Source of the DNA: DT-110 sp030148525
GTDB taxonomy: Bacteria > Bacteroidota > Bacteroidia > Chitinophagales > Saprospiraceae
DNA: 64,000 nucleotides
NCBI GenBank assembly: GCA_965227445.1
Contig: OZ245751.1
Span: 248,001 to 312,000 of the forward strand
Direction of reading: 5' to 3'
Of this stretch, positions 57,497 to 64,000 are shown piece by piece. The notes under the pieces were generated by a model. The model saw only the letters and a program-made list of their open reading frames with translations, was not told the DNA's origin and did not search any database. The position numbers were made by a program, and so were the translations under genes. Position 1 is the first letter of the stretch. Every line of letters begins with the position of its first letter.

Positions 57497-58999
57497 CTAA
57501 CCCTTAATAAATTTGGCCAGGGCATCGGCAATTTTGCGATCATTCGACAATCGGGGTACCTTATTTTGGCCACCTAATTTTCCCTGGCTTTTCATGTACG
57601 ATCGAAAAGCATCCCTTTGCATGGAGCGAATTTTGAGTGGACGCAAGATGCCTCCCCGGATTAGATCTTCGTAGTAGATATTCTGACCGACCATGGCCGC
57701 ATCCACTTTTTTGGCGAAAGCCTCCGGGTCAGCGGGCTCTTCATCAAATTCTACGAACCATTCGTGGTAAGGCGTTCCACCCTCCGGCGGATGTACCTGC
57801 GGGGCAACGGTAAACTCTACGATTCGGATTCCTTCCTCGCGGGCTGTTTCCAGGAGGGCAGCTTCCACCTCCTTGCCAATGACGTGCTCGCCGAAAGCGG
57901 AAATGAAGTGCTTGATCCGTCCCGTTACGACTATGCGGTACGGGTCTTTGGAGACGAATTGCACCGTGTCTCCGATGTCGTACCCCCACAATCCGGCATT
58001 GCTGTTGATGATTAGCAGATAGTTCACGCCAACTTCAATCTGGGACAGCTTAAGTCTGGTTGGCCTTTCGGCAAAAACCTCATCTACCGGTACGAATTCG
58101 AAGAAGATCCCGGAAGCTGCATTTAACAGCAGGCCATCGACATCCTGCCGGTCCTGGAAGGCAATAAAGCCTTCGGATGCAGGGTAGGTCTCCACACTGT
58201 CTATTCGCTTGCCGACCAGTGCTTCCAGTTTGGCGCGGTAGGGTTCGTAGTTCACTCCTCCGTAAACGAAGACCGAAAAATTGGGGAAAATATCTTTGAC
58301 GTATTCCTTGCCGGTTACTTCTAACAGGCGCTCGTAGTACATCTGTACCCAGGGGGGAATCCCACTGATCAGGCGCATATCGGCCGGCAGGGTTTCCTGA
58401 ACAATGGCATCCAGCTTTTCCTCCCACTCCTCGATACAATTGGTAGGATAGGAAGGTAACTGACTTGTTTTGAGCCAGCCGGGGATCATGTGATTGGAAA
58501 TGCCGGAAAGCCGTCCGGTCGGAATGCCGGCCACTTCGGTCAACTCGGGCGATCCACTCAGGAAAATAAGTTTACCGTCGAGCCATTTTCCTTTGCCCGT
58601 ACGCGCATAGTAATTAAACAAGGCATTGCGGGCAGTGCCGAAATGATTGGGAATGCTTTCCTTGGTGAGCGGAATATATTTTACGCCCGATGTGGTACCC
58701 GACGTCTTGGCAAAATAGCGGGGACGCCCCTTCCACAGTACATTGCTTTCACCTTCCCTGATTCGATCAACGTAGGGGCGCAGTCCCTCGTAATCGCGCA
58801 GGGCCACTCGCTCCTTAAAATCATCATAGGTGTGGATACCGTCAAAATCGTGGTCCTTTCCAAAGGCAGTGGTCCTTCCCACTTTTATCAACTCCTGAAA
58901 AATGCGTTCCTGCTCTTCCACAGCTCTGGCTGACCAGCGATCAATGTCACGGGCAATTTTCTTAGCAAAGGGCTTGATCAAGAAAGATTTCCATCCCAT
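57497..58999 (-). CDS. GH3 auxin-responsive-promoter-family acyl-adenylate protein
   Basis: The 500-residue protein has the GH3 family's ATP/acyl-adenylate landmarks: PRYFAKTSGTTSGVKYIPLT (P-loop-like), VFVYGGVNYEPYRAKLEALVG, ETYPASEGF and LWGYDIGDTVQFVSKDPYRIVVTGRIKHFISAFGEHVIGKEVEAAL. In plants GH3 proteins join amino acids to acids; bacterial GH3 proteins are found in many Bacteroidota with no proven substrate. The start at 58999 is preferred over 59092, which would run into the heptad array. It precedes glgA by 80 bp on the same strand. A TATCTTGG one-mismatch promoter element lies just upstream. Confidence 0.85.
   Translation of the reverse strand: MGWKSFLIKPFAKKIARDIDRWSARAVEEQERIFQELIKVGRTTAFGKDHDFDGIHTYDDFKERVALRDYEGLRPYVDRIREGESNVLWKGRPRYFAKTSGTTSGVKYIPLTKESIPNHFGTARNALFNYYARTGKGKWLDGKLIFLSGSPELTEVAGIPTGRLSGISNHMIPGWLKTSQLPSYPTNCIEEWEEKLDAIVQETLPADMRLISGIPPWVQMYYERLLEVTGKEYVKDIFPNFSVFVYGGVNYEPYRAKLEALVGKRIDSVETYPASEGFIAFQDRQDVDGLLLNAASGIFFEFVPVDEVFAERPTRLKLSQIEVGVNYLLIINSNAGLWGYDIGDTVQFVSKDPYRIVVTGRIKHFISAFGEHVIGKEVEAALLETAREEGIRIVEFTVAPQVHPPEGGTPYHEWFVEFDEEPADPEAFAKKVDAAMVGQNIYYEDLIRGGILRPLKIRSMQRDAFRSYMKSQGKLGGQNKVPRLSNDRKIADALAKFIKG
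57709..57722 (-). repeat. 14-base word GGCTTTCGCCAAAA, site 12
   Basis: Sense in the GH3-family gene near its end; reads Glu-Ala-Phe-Ala-Lys-Lys. Confidence 0.8.
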
Positions 59000-59071
59000 A
59001 AAGGTATACTTGTGCGTTGGTTCGGGCCCAAGATAAGAAAAGGACACGGGACAGGAGGGGGCAAGGGGCAA

Positions 59072-59225
59072 GGTCCACGGTTCACGGTCCACGGCTCACG
59101 GTTCACGGCTCACGGCTCACGGCTCACGGTTCACGGCTCACGGCTCACGGCTCACGGTTCACGGTCCACGGCTCACGGTTCACGGTCCACGGCTCACGGT
59201 CCACGGCTCACGGTCCACGCGTCAC
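59072..59225 (+). repeat. Large heptad array, GGYYCAC, 22 units
   Basis: Twenty-two 7-base units, all GGTCCAC, GGTTCAC or GGCTCAC except the last (GCGTCAC), fill 154 bp without a break, directly upstream of the GH3 gene start region. All reading frames through it give repeated HGSRLTV-like peptides, so it is not coding. Confidence 0.9.
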
Positions 59226-59290
59226 GGGGAATATCAGCCACAGCTTTAGCTGTGGTGTATAATGTGGCCTTAATCAGGAACGTTCAAACC

Positions 59291-59318
59291 GTATGCCGTA
59301 TGCCGTAAGCCGTGTACC
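59291..59318 (-). repeat. Inverted partner array, GTATGCC/GTAAGCC
   Basis: GTATGCC GTATGCC GTAAGCC GTGTACC is a heptad set whose complement (GGTACAC GGCTTAC GGCATAC) follows the same pattern as the 22-unit array; the two face each other across about 65 bp. It ends eight bases before the lolA stop. Confidence 0.6.
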
Positions 59319-59325
59319 TTCTATT

Positions 59326-60006
59326 TTACCGTAAATCCTCCACATAATACCCCGGATAATCCGCCTTATTGAACGCAAAAATACCGGCTGCGAGTTCGGG
59401 GTTCGCCTTAAATGAATCGAGTGTGAGTGTGAAGCGGGAACCATCTTTACCAAAGGCCGTGACCCGCTTAAAGGACGCATCGGATTTGTAGAGGGTCATG
59501 CGAAGTTTGGAGTAATCCGAAAATTCGTCGATGGGTTTGAATTCAATTTGCTGGACCGCTTTCCCGTCCTCGGTGGTCTGACCAGCTAGTACGTACACGA
59601 ATTCGTCCGACTCGTAAATACGGAATAAAGACTGGGGCGACATAATGCCCATATCCCCACCATCTTCCGGTACGGCATTGATCTGAACCTCTTTATTACT
59701 ATGCAAGATGATATAGATCGCTGCACCATCGGAAATTATGGTGCGGCCCGGCATTTCGACCTGGTATTTTTCGCCCTGCTGTTTTACCTGGATATTTTGT
59801 GTTTCCGTCGGCTGTTCCGGGAAATTGAGGTCCAGTTGGAAAGAAGCCTGAACGCTATTGAAGCCCTCGTATTTCTGTCGCATCTTATCCAGTACGGCCC
59901 TGGCCTGCGGATCGGAATCCGCAGCGGAGGTCATCTGGTTGTTCGTCTGGGCTAAACTGAAGGTCGAGATCGCCAACAAGCCCACTAGAGTCAGTACGTA
60001 TTTCAT
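59326..60006 (-). CDS. lolA: Outer-membrane lipoprotein carrier LolA
   Basis: The 226-residue periplasmic protein has a signal peptide (MKYVLTLVGLLAISTFSLAQ, cleavage near SLA-QT) and the LolA fold: AVLDKMRQKYEGFNSVQASFQLDL, GEKYQVEMPGRTIISDGAAIYII, and a C-terminal FAFNKADYPGYYVEDLR. It ferries lipoproteins to the outer membrane and fits the many lipoproteins in the window. Bacteroidota copies are often divergent in hydrophobic cleft residues; full length is normal. It stands alone, converging with nothing; arrays lie downstream. Confidence 0.87.
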   Translation of the reverse strand: MKYVLTLVGLLAISTFSLAQTNNQMTSAADSDPQARAVLDKMRQKYEGFNSVQASFQLDLNFPEQPTETQNIQVKQQGEKYQVEMPGRTIISDGAAIYIILHSNKEVQINAVPEDGGDMGIMSPQSLFRIYESDEFVYVLAGQTTEDGKAVQQIEFKPIDEFSDYSKLRMTLYKSDASFKRVTAFGKDGSRFTLTLDSFKANPELAAGIFAFNKADYPGYYVEDLR

Positions 60007-60181
60007 GATTCGTGTTTGTATTCATCTAGGTAACGTTTCAGCGTGAAAAAGTATTGACAGAAAATGCCGGGGGACCTGTTAAATTTCAATTAAAGATTAG
60101 CGCACCAATCTATGCCGAATTGAATTTTTTAAACCGAACGACCAATTCCTTGTTAGTCAGGCGGCAGTATGAAATCAGGAA

Positions 60182-60200
60182 TATACCGACGATGAAGTGG
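60182..60200 (-). repeat. End fragment of the TATACCG family (copy 6)
   Basis: TATACCGACGATGAAGTGG is the complement of CCACTTCATCGTCGGTATA, which matches the right end of copy 1 at 17 of 19 bases. It is in the 254-bp gap between lolA and the next gene; nothing else is evident there. Confidence 0.5.
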
Positions 60201-60260
60201 TATGGTCTTTTTCCCTGAGGATTACTCATCACCTATTTGACGGCAATAGAAAAAGAGTGT

Positions 60261-60920
60261 ATGATGGTGCTCGGTACATCAGGTGCTGATTCGTTAAAAA
60301 AACGCCTCGTCCAGGGTTTGGCTTCCAAACTCCGGGGTAAGGACTTTATATACACTCCACAATGGGAACAATTTCGAAAACCAACAGTCGGCGGGTTTCA
60401 ATCCCTGATTTTGTCCATTTCGGATTATCCCGACGTCAGTATTTTTGAATTGCACCTGGGAGTCAGGCTGGATGCGGTCGAAAATCTCGCCTATCCGTTT
60501 ACCAATGGATTGATGGGATTCCAGGCAAACAGCATGACACTGGTGTCTCCGCTGGCGAAGCTTCATGGCCATGCTTTCCAGCGCTTCGAATTGGCACCAA
60601 CCGGGGATGTAGACGAACCCTTGTCCGAAATTGACTGGCAGCTCGAACAGGGTGGTTTTTCATTCCTGGAAAAATACAATCGCCTGGAGGAAATGGAGCA
60701 GCTCTTTAACCGCCACCCTCACCACCCCCTGCCACTGGTACACAATCAAATAAATCGTTGCCTGCGGGGGCTGGTTCTGGCCAAACTAAACGGCCGCACG
60801 GATTTTGAAAAACTGGCCACTTTGTACCGCGATCGGTTAGAGGTATTGCGGGCCCCCGATGCGACCTTGCATAAATACGAGCGACTGCGTTCCTATCTGC
60901 GCTCCTACGTGCCAAATTGA
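60261..60920 (+). CDS. Unknown 219-residue cytosolic protein
   Basis: The product starts MMVLGTSGADSLKKRLVQGLASKLRGKDFIY and has no signal peptide or transmembrane helix. It has a likely beta-rich centre (GGFQSLILSISDYPDVSIFELHLGVRL) and a helical C-terminal half with RYRDRLEVLRAPDATLHKYERLRSYL-type segments. A weak resemblance to DUF4304-like folds was considered but is not convincing. It is transcribed rightward before the FKBP gene. ATG 60261 is preferred over a TTG at 60237. Confidence 0.65.
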   Translation: MMVLGTSGADSLKKRLVQGLASKLRGKDFIYTPQWEQFRKPTVGGFQSLILSISDYPDVSIFELHLGVRLDAVENLAYPFTNGLMGFQANSMTLVSPLAKLHGHAFQRFELAPTGDVDEPLSEIDWQLEQGGFSFLEKYNRLEEMEQLFNRHPHHPLPLVHNQINRCLRGLVLAKLNGRTDFEKLATLYRDRLEVLRAPDATLHKYERLRSYLRSYVPN

Positions 60921-61016
60921 TGGCTCAACAATTCCCTTATCTGTTAGTTTAACTGGTGTTTACACGCACGCCGTTTCTTTGCCTTTTGCGGGAAACCGCA
61001 CGAATAATAATTGAGA

Positions 61017-61529
61017 ATGACAGTTTCTGATCGAAAAGTAATAACCCTGTCTTATGTCGTTCAGGAGAACGATGAAAAAGGCGTCGTCCTGGAATCAATG
61101 GATGCTAATTATCCTTTCAAGTTCCTGTTTGGTAAGGACGAGTTACTGCCGGCCTTTGAGCACCACCTACAGGGCCTGAAGGAAGGCGAATCCTTTTCCT
61201 TTACCCTGTCTCCGGAAGAGGCTTACGGGCCCCGCGAGGAGGGAAATATAGTGGATGTGCCCATGGATGTATTCAAGGTGGGGGGCATCCTTCAGGAGGA
61301 CCTGCTCGAAGCTGGCAAGTACATTAACCTGACCGACGATCAGGGACACAGCCATAACGGAAAAGTGGTGGAATGGGACCAGAATCACGTAAGGGTCGAT
61401 TTCAATCACGCTATGGCCGGTAAGTCGTTATTCTTTCGTGGAGTTGTTCTGAATATTCGGGAAGCTACCACGGAAGAGTTGGCGCGGAATAGCTACGTAG
61501 AGGAAGACGGCGTCCGTCGCACCCATTGA
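61017..61529 (+). CDS. SlyD-like FKBP peptidyl-prolyl isomerase
   Basis: The 170-residue protein has the FKBP core with inserted flap: VITLSYVVQENDEKGVVLESMDANYPFKFLFGKDELLPAFEHHLQGLKEGESFSFTLSPEEAYG, of which FGKDELLPAFEHHL and PEEAYG are family landmarks. VDFNHAMAGKSLFFRGVVLNI closes the domain. It lacks a His/Cys-rich metal tail, so it is a short SlyD-type folding helper. The ATG at 61017 is preferred to the TTG at 61011. It precedes the RavA-like gene by 28 bp on the same strand. Confidence 0.9.
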   Translation: MTVSDRKVITLSYVVQENDEKGVVLESMDANYPFKFLFGKDELLPAFEHHLQGLKEGESFSFTLSPEEAYGPREEGNIVDVPMDVFKVGGILQEDLLEAGKYINLTDDQGHSHNGKVVEWDQNHVRVDFNHAMAGKSLFFRGVVLNIREATTEELARNSYVEEDGVRRTH

Positions 61530-61556
61530 CACGAAGTAAAGACCAAAAAAGCGTTC

Positions 61557-63125
61557 ATGAGCACAATTATAGATACGGGTGTTCGCACCCGAATTTCCAC
61601 CCTCTTAAGAGTATTAGGGGAGGGGCTGTACGAACGGGAAAAAGCCATGCGTTTAGCCCTGCTTAGTACTGTTGCCGGCGAAAGTATTTTCCTGTTAGGT
61701 CCTCCGGGGGTCGGCAAGAGCCTGATCGCCCGTCGACTGAAGTACGCCTTCCGTGACGGAACCTCTTTCGAATACCTCATGAGTAAATTCAGTACCCCCG
61801 ATGAGGTCTTTGGGCCGGTATCCATCAAAAAACTAAAGGAAGAAGATAAATACGAGCGACTTACCGATCGCTACCTGCCGGGTGCCAATATTGTCTTTCT
61901 CGATGAGATATGGAAGGCAGGACCAGCTATTCAGAACGCCTTGCTGACTATTCTGAATGAGAAAATCTACCGCAACGGTGATACCGACCTGAAAGTCAAC
62001 ATCCGGGGAATTATTACCGCCTCCAACGAGTTACCGCCACGAAGCCAGAGCCTGGCCCCTATATGGGACCGCTTCCTGCTGCGACTGGAGATGGGTAATA
62101 TCCGTGAATACCGGAACTTCCTGAATATGATCGTGGATACGAAAGATGTCTATCAGGATGACATTAAGGAGAACCATAAACTGACAGAGGCAGAACTGGA
62201 CCAGTGGAGCGAACGGATTGATGAGGTTGATGTACCGCCCGAAGTCCTGAATACCATTCAGGTGATCAAAATGAAACTGGAGGAATACAATGCCCGACCG
62301 AATAATGCAGACGACCAGATTCGGGTCTTCGATCGCCGCTGGAAGAAAATGGTGCGCCTCATGCGTACGTCCGCCTTCCTGAACGGCCGCTCGAAGGTGG
62401 ATCTTATGGACTGTTTCCTGATGGTCCATTGTCTGTGGAACAAACCCAATCAACGAGAGACGCTGCGCGACTTGATCAGCGATGCGGTCCGTAAACACGG
62501 GTACACCATGGCCGTTAACCTGAAAGCCATACGGCAGGAGGTCATGGACTTCGAACAGGATGTGGACGAGGAGATCAAGGTAAAACATACCCGCACCGAG
62601 GAGCAGTTATTACCTATCCAGGAAGAATATTATCAGCTCATCAACGACGATAATCGCTTCGAAGGAAATTTGATCACGGCCAGGCAGTGGCGTGCTTTGG
62701 GCATGGAAAAGCTGGAAGTAACCAATTTCTACGACGAGGAGCTCAACCTGCGCAATCGCTTGAAAGCTAAAAGGGGAGGGGGTGAGTTTACCGTCGATGT
62801 GGAGTACAACTCCGAGATACACACCTATCGCCTACGCACCAAGAAGGGCGAAACGTCAGAGGTTATTTTCAAGAAGCCACACGCAGTCGTGGCCAAATAC
62901 TGGGATGAACGGCATCAGCGATTGGTTGACTATATACAACGGCAGCAGGAACGTATGGAACAGGAGACACCGGCCGAGTTGACTCATCTGGATGATAACC
63001 TCTTCGTGGACTCCGCCTACAGTGATATCGTCCGCAATAACATGGAAGAAGTGCGGGAAGCACTACGCAAACTGCTGCTGAAACTGGAAAAAATTCAATA
63101 CGCTTACGCATCCCTGGAGGCGTAA
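61557..63125 (+). CDS. ravA: MoxR-family AAA ATPase, RavA-like
   Basis: The 522-residue ATPase has Walker A GPPGVGKS (48-55), Walker B IVFLDEIWKA (about 110-119), the sensor segment NIRGIITASNELPP and an Arg-finger region SLAPIWDRFLLRL. After the AAA part comes a helical and beta domain (about 300-522). The layout matches RavA, which in E. coli works with ViaA and is linked to respiratory complexes and metal/aminoglycoside response. Here the next gene is ViaA-like. The C-terminal part is longer than in E. coli RavA, so the partner contacts may differ. Confidence 0.87.
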   Translation: MSTIIDTGVRTRISTLLRVLGEGLYEREKAMRLALLSTVAGESIFLLGPPGVGKSLIARRLKYAFRDGTSFEYLMSKFSTPDEVFGPVSIKKLKEEDKYERLTDRYLPGANIVFLDEIWKAGPAIQNALLTILNEKIYRNGDTDLKVNIRGIITASNELPPRSQSLAPIWDRFLLRLEMGNIREYRNFLNMIVDTKDVYQDDIKENHKLTEAELDQWSERIDEVDVPPEVLNTIQVIKMKLEEYNARPNNADDQIRVFDRRWKKMVRLMRTSAFLNGRSKVDLMDCFLMVHCLWNKPNQRETLRDLISDAVRKHGYTMAVNLKAIRQEVMDFEQDVDEEIKVKHTRTEEQLLPIQEEYYQLINDDNRFEGNLITARQWRALGMEKLEVTNFYDEELNLRNRLKAKRGGGEFTVDVEYNSEIHTYRLRTKKGETSEVIFKKPHAVVAKYWDERHQRLVDYIQRQQERMEQETPAELTHLDDNLFVDSAYSDIVRNNMEEVREALRKLLLKLEKIQYAYASLEA

Positions 63126-63137
63126 AAGGACTAGGAC

Positions 63138-64000
63138 ATGGCGACTAATGTACCGCAGGATAGACTGGAGCAGGAATACGAACGCTTTATCGAGTTTGGC
63201 AATCTACTCGATCGGCAAACCCGTAAGTACCTGGTGCAATATCTCCGGCACAAAATAGAGCCCAAACGCTTCGAGGTTCCGGAGGAATTGCAAGACCAGT
63301 ATTACGAGTACTTCAAGCGGGCGCTGGACAATCTCTTTAGTCTGGAAAACCTGCTCCCCGTCATGCGCCGCAACCAGCGCATCACCCAGCAGGTGGTACT
63401 CGATACCCTGTACTGGATGCGTAAGACCTACGATAAGGTTCGTTCTAAGAATCCCTTTGAGCAGGAAGTCAGTCGGTTGCAGATGTGGTCGATCACCCCC
63501 ATGCACGTATTTGTGAAGCGATGGCACGTGCTGATCAATTCGGTCCGGGAGGAGTATCCGAGGGAGAAGCTGGATGCCGATTTTTACCAAACCCGGTTTG
63601 GGGAATTGATCGGCAATAAGACCATCGAAGAGATCGAAGCCCGGGACCGGGAACGTCTGGAGTTATTACTCACCGATCTGTTGGCCCAGTGGGATGCCCT
63701 GCTCAATGCCCGTATGCTGGAGTACCAGTTGCAACACCTGGAAGATGAGATGCAAGCCTACCAGGAATTGATGGAAGCCAAGGTAGAGGAGTACACTCAG
63801 CTCACCAATTTGATCTCGCCCTTTTCCGATTACCTGGGGTGGGATATGTCGCGCTCCCTTTGGGAGGACACCTCCTTCAATATCTTACGGGAATACGATG
63901 AGCTTTTGCAAAAAGAGGAATCTATCTGGGAATTAGCGGATCTGCTGGGGCGCATGCGGGAAGCGGAGATCGATATGGAGGAAGAAACCTTCGAGAAAAC
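63138..64000 (+). CDS. viaA: ViaA-like VWA protein, 3' end missing
   Basis: The frame opens at ATG 63138 and stays open to the window edge, giving 287 residues of an unfinished product. It is helical, with an N-terminal region MATNVPQDRLEQEYERF, and a coiled-coil stretch (about 195-225), followed by DYLGWDMSRSLWEDTSFNILREYDELLQKEESIWELADLLGRM, which resembles the segment before the VWA domain in ViaA. The VWA domain itself would lie outside. It starts 12 bp after ravA, so they form an operon; the ViaA name rests mainly on that and on this segment. Confidence 0.75.
   Translation, partial: MATNVPQDRLEQEYERFIEFGNLLDRQTRKYLVQYLRHKIEPKRFEVPEELQDQYYEYFKRALDNLFSLENLLPVMRRNQRITQQVVLDTLYWMRKTYDKVRSKNPFEQEVSRLQMWSITPMHVFVKRWHVLINSVREEYPREKLDADFYQTRFGELIGNKTIEEIEARDRERLELLLTDLLAQWDALLNARMLEYQLQHLEDEMQAYQELMEAKVEEYTQLTNLISPFSDYLGWDMSRSLWEDTSFNILREYDELLQKEESIWELADLLGRMREAEIDMEEETFEK

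Noticed and set aside
59072..59225. CRISPR array
   Set aside because: Units are 7 bases in direct tandem with no spacers, and no cas genes are present.
59012..59308. Open frames giving repeated HGSRLTV-type peptides
   Set aside because: Produced by the 7-base array; all frames stay open because the unit lacks stop codons.
1..64000. tRNA, rRNA or tmRNA genes
   Set aside because: No cloverleaf with a GTTCGANTC-type arm or conserved rRNA segment was seen by eye; a covariance search was not possible.

Overview
The window reads as chromosomal DNA of a member of the Bacteroidota, most likely a Saprospiria/Lewinella-like marine bacterium. The evidence is a PorW/SprE-type lipoprotein of the type IX secretion and gliding machinery, promoter matches to the Bacteroidota consensus (TTTG, then TAnnTTTG), few Shine-Dalgarno sequences, and families typical of the phylum (DUF2480, split transketolase, GH3-family protein, major royal jelly-like lipoprotein). 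The taxonomic call is inference. No phage, plasmid, complete insertion sequence, CRISPR array, tRNA or rRNA was found. About 50 protein genes fill the window, one cut off at each end.

Layout. 1-5 kb: end of a TPR protein, a composite non-coding repeat, a small membrane protein, a royal-jelly-like lipoprotein, upp and a deacetylase-like protein. 5-15 kb: an outer-membrane protein, lipA, alkaline phosphatase, dprA, an SH3 protein, a glucosaminidase-like protein with an altered active site, a cystathionine gamma-synthase-type enzyme, split transketolase and HU. 15-21 kb: a peptide ABC importer (binding protein plus two permeases, no ATPases) and a TIGR01777 epimerase. 21-29 kb: a HAD-like protein, an M23 peptidase divergent from porW/sprE, DUF3817, a lytic transglycosylase, DUF2480 and scpB. 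29-37 kb: paaY, paaZ, an NAD(P)-binding/DUF2867 protein, an enoyl-CoA hydratase-like protein and a fused 2-oxoacid dehydrogenase E1, all rightward. 37-44 kb: a quaternary-amine-type ABC importer whose fused binding domain looks circularly permuted, a PLP decarboxylase, an SDR, an M19 dipeptidase and DUF5995. 44-52 kb: an MFS protein and a tripartite RND efflux pump. 52-60 kb: a GNAT, an MBL-rhodanese protein, glgC and glgA, a GH3-family protein and lolA. 60-64 kb: an unknown protein, a SlyD-like FKBP and a RavA/ViaA pair, the second cut by the window edge.

Working units suggested by overlaps and spacing: glgA-glgC (4-bp overlap), oppA-oppB-oppC (the last two overlap by 4 bp), ABC ATPase and permease/binding protein (4-bp overlap), RND outer membrane factor-adaptor-pump, transketolase N-C, SDR-decarboxylase, and ravA-viaA.

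The most unusual signals are not genes. (1) A 14-base word, GGCTTYCGCCAAAA, occurs exactly 12 times on both strands; on its other strand it is TTTTGGCGRAAGCC, a GGC/GCC stem closing a GNRA-type loop, so it resembles an iterated signal such as an uptake or recombination sequence. (2) Intergenic arrays of 6-, 7- and 9-base direct repeats occur, several with a matching array in inverted orientation nearby. (3) A family of about 70-125-bp intergenic repeats bounded by TATACCG and CGGTATA contains nested hairpins. (4) The OpuAC-type domain appears to have its lobes in reversed order. All were found by eye; genome-wide counts and structure prediction were not run.
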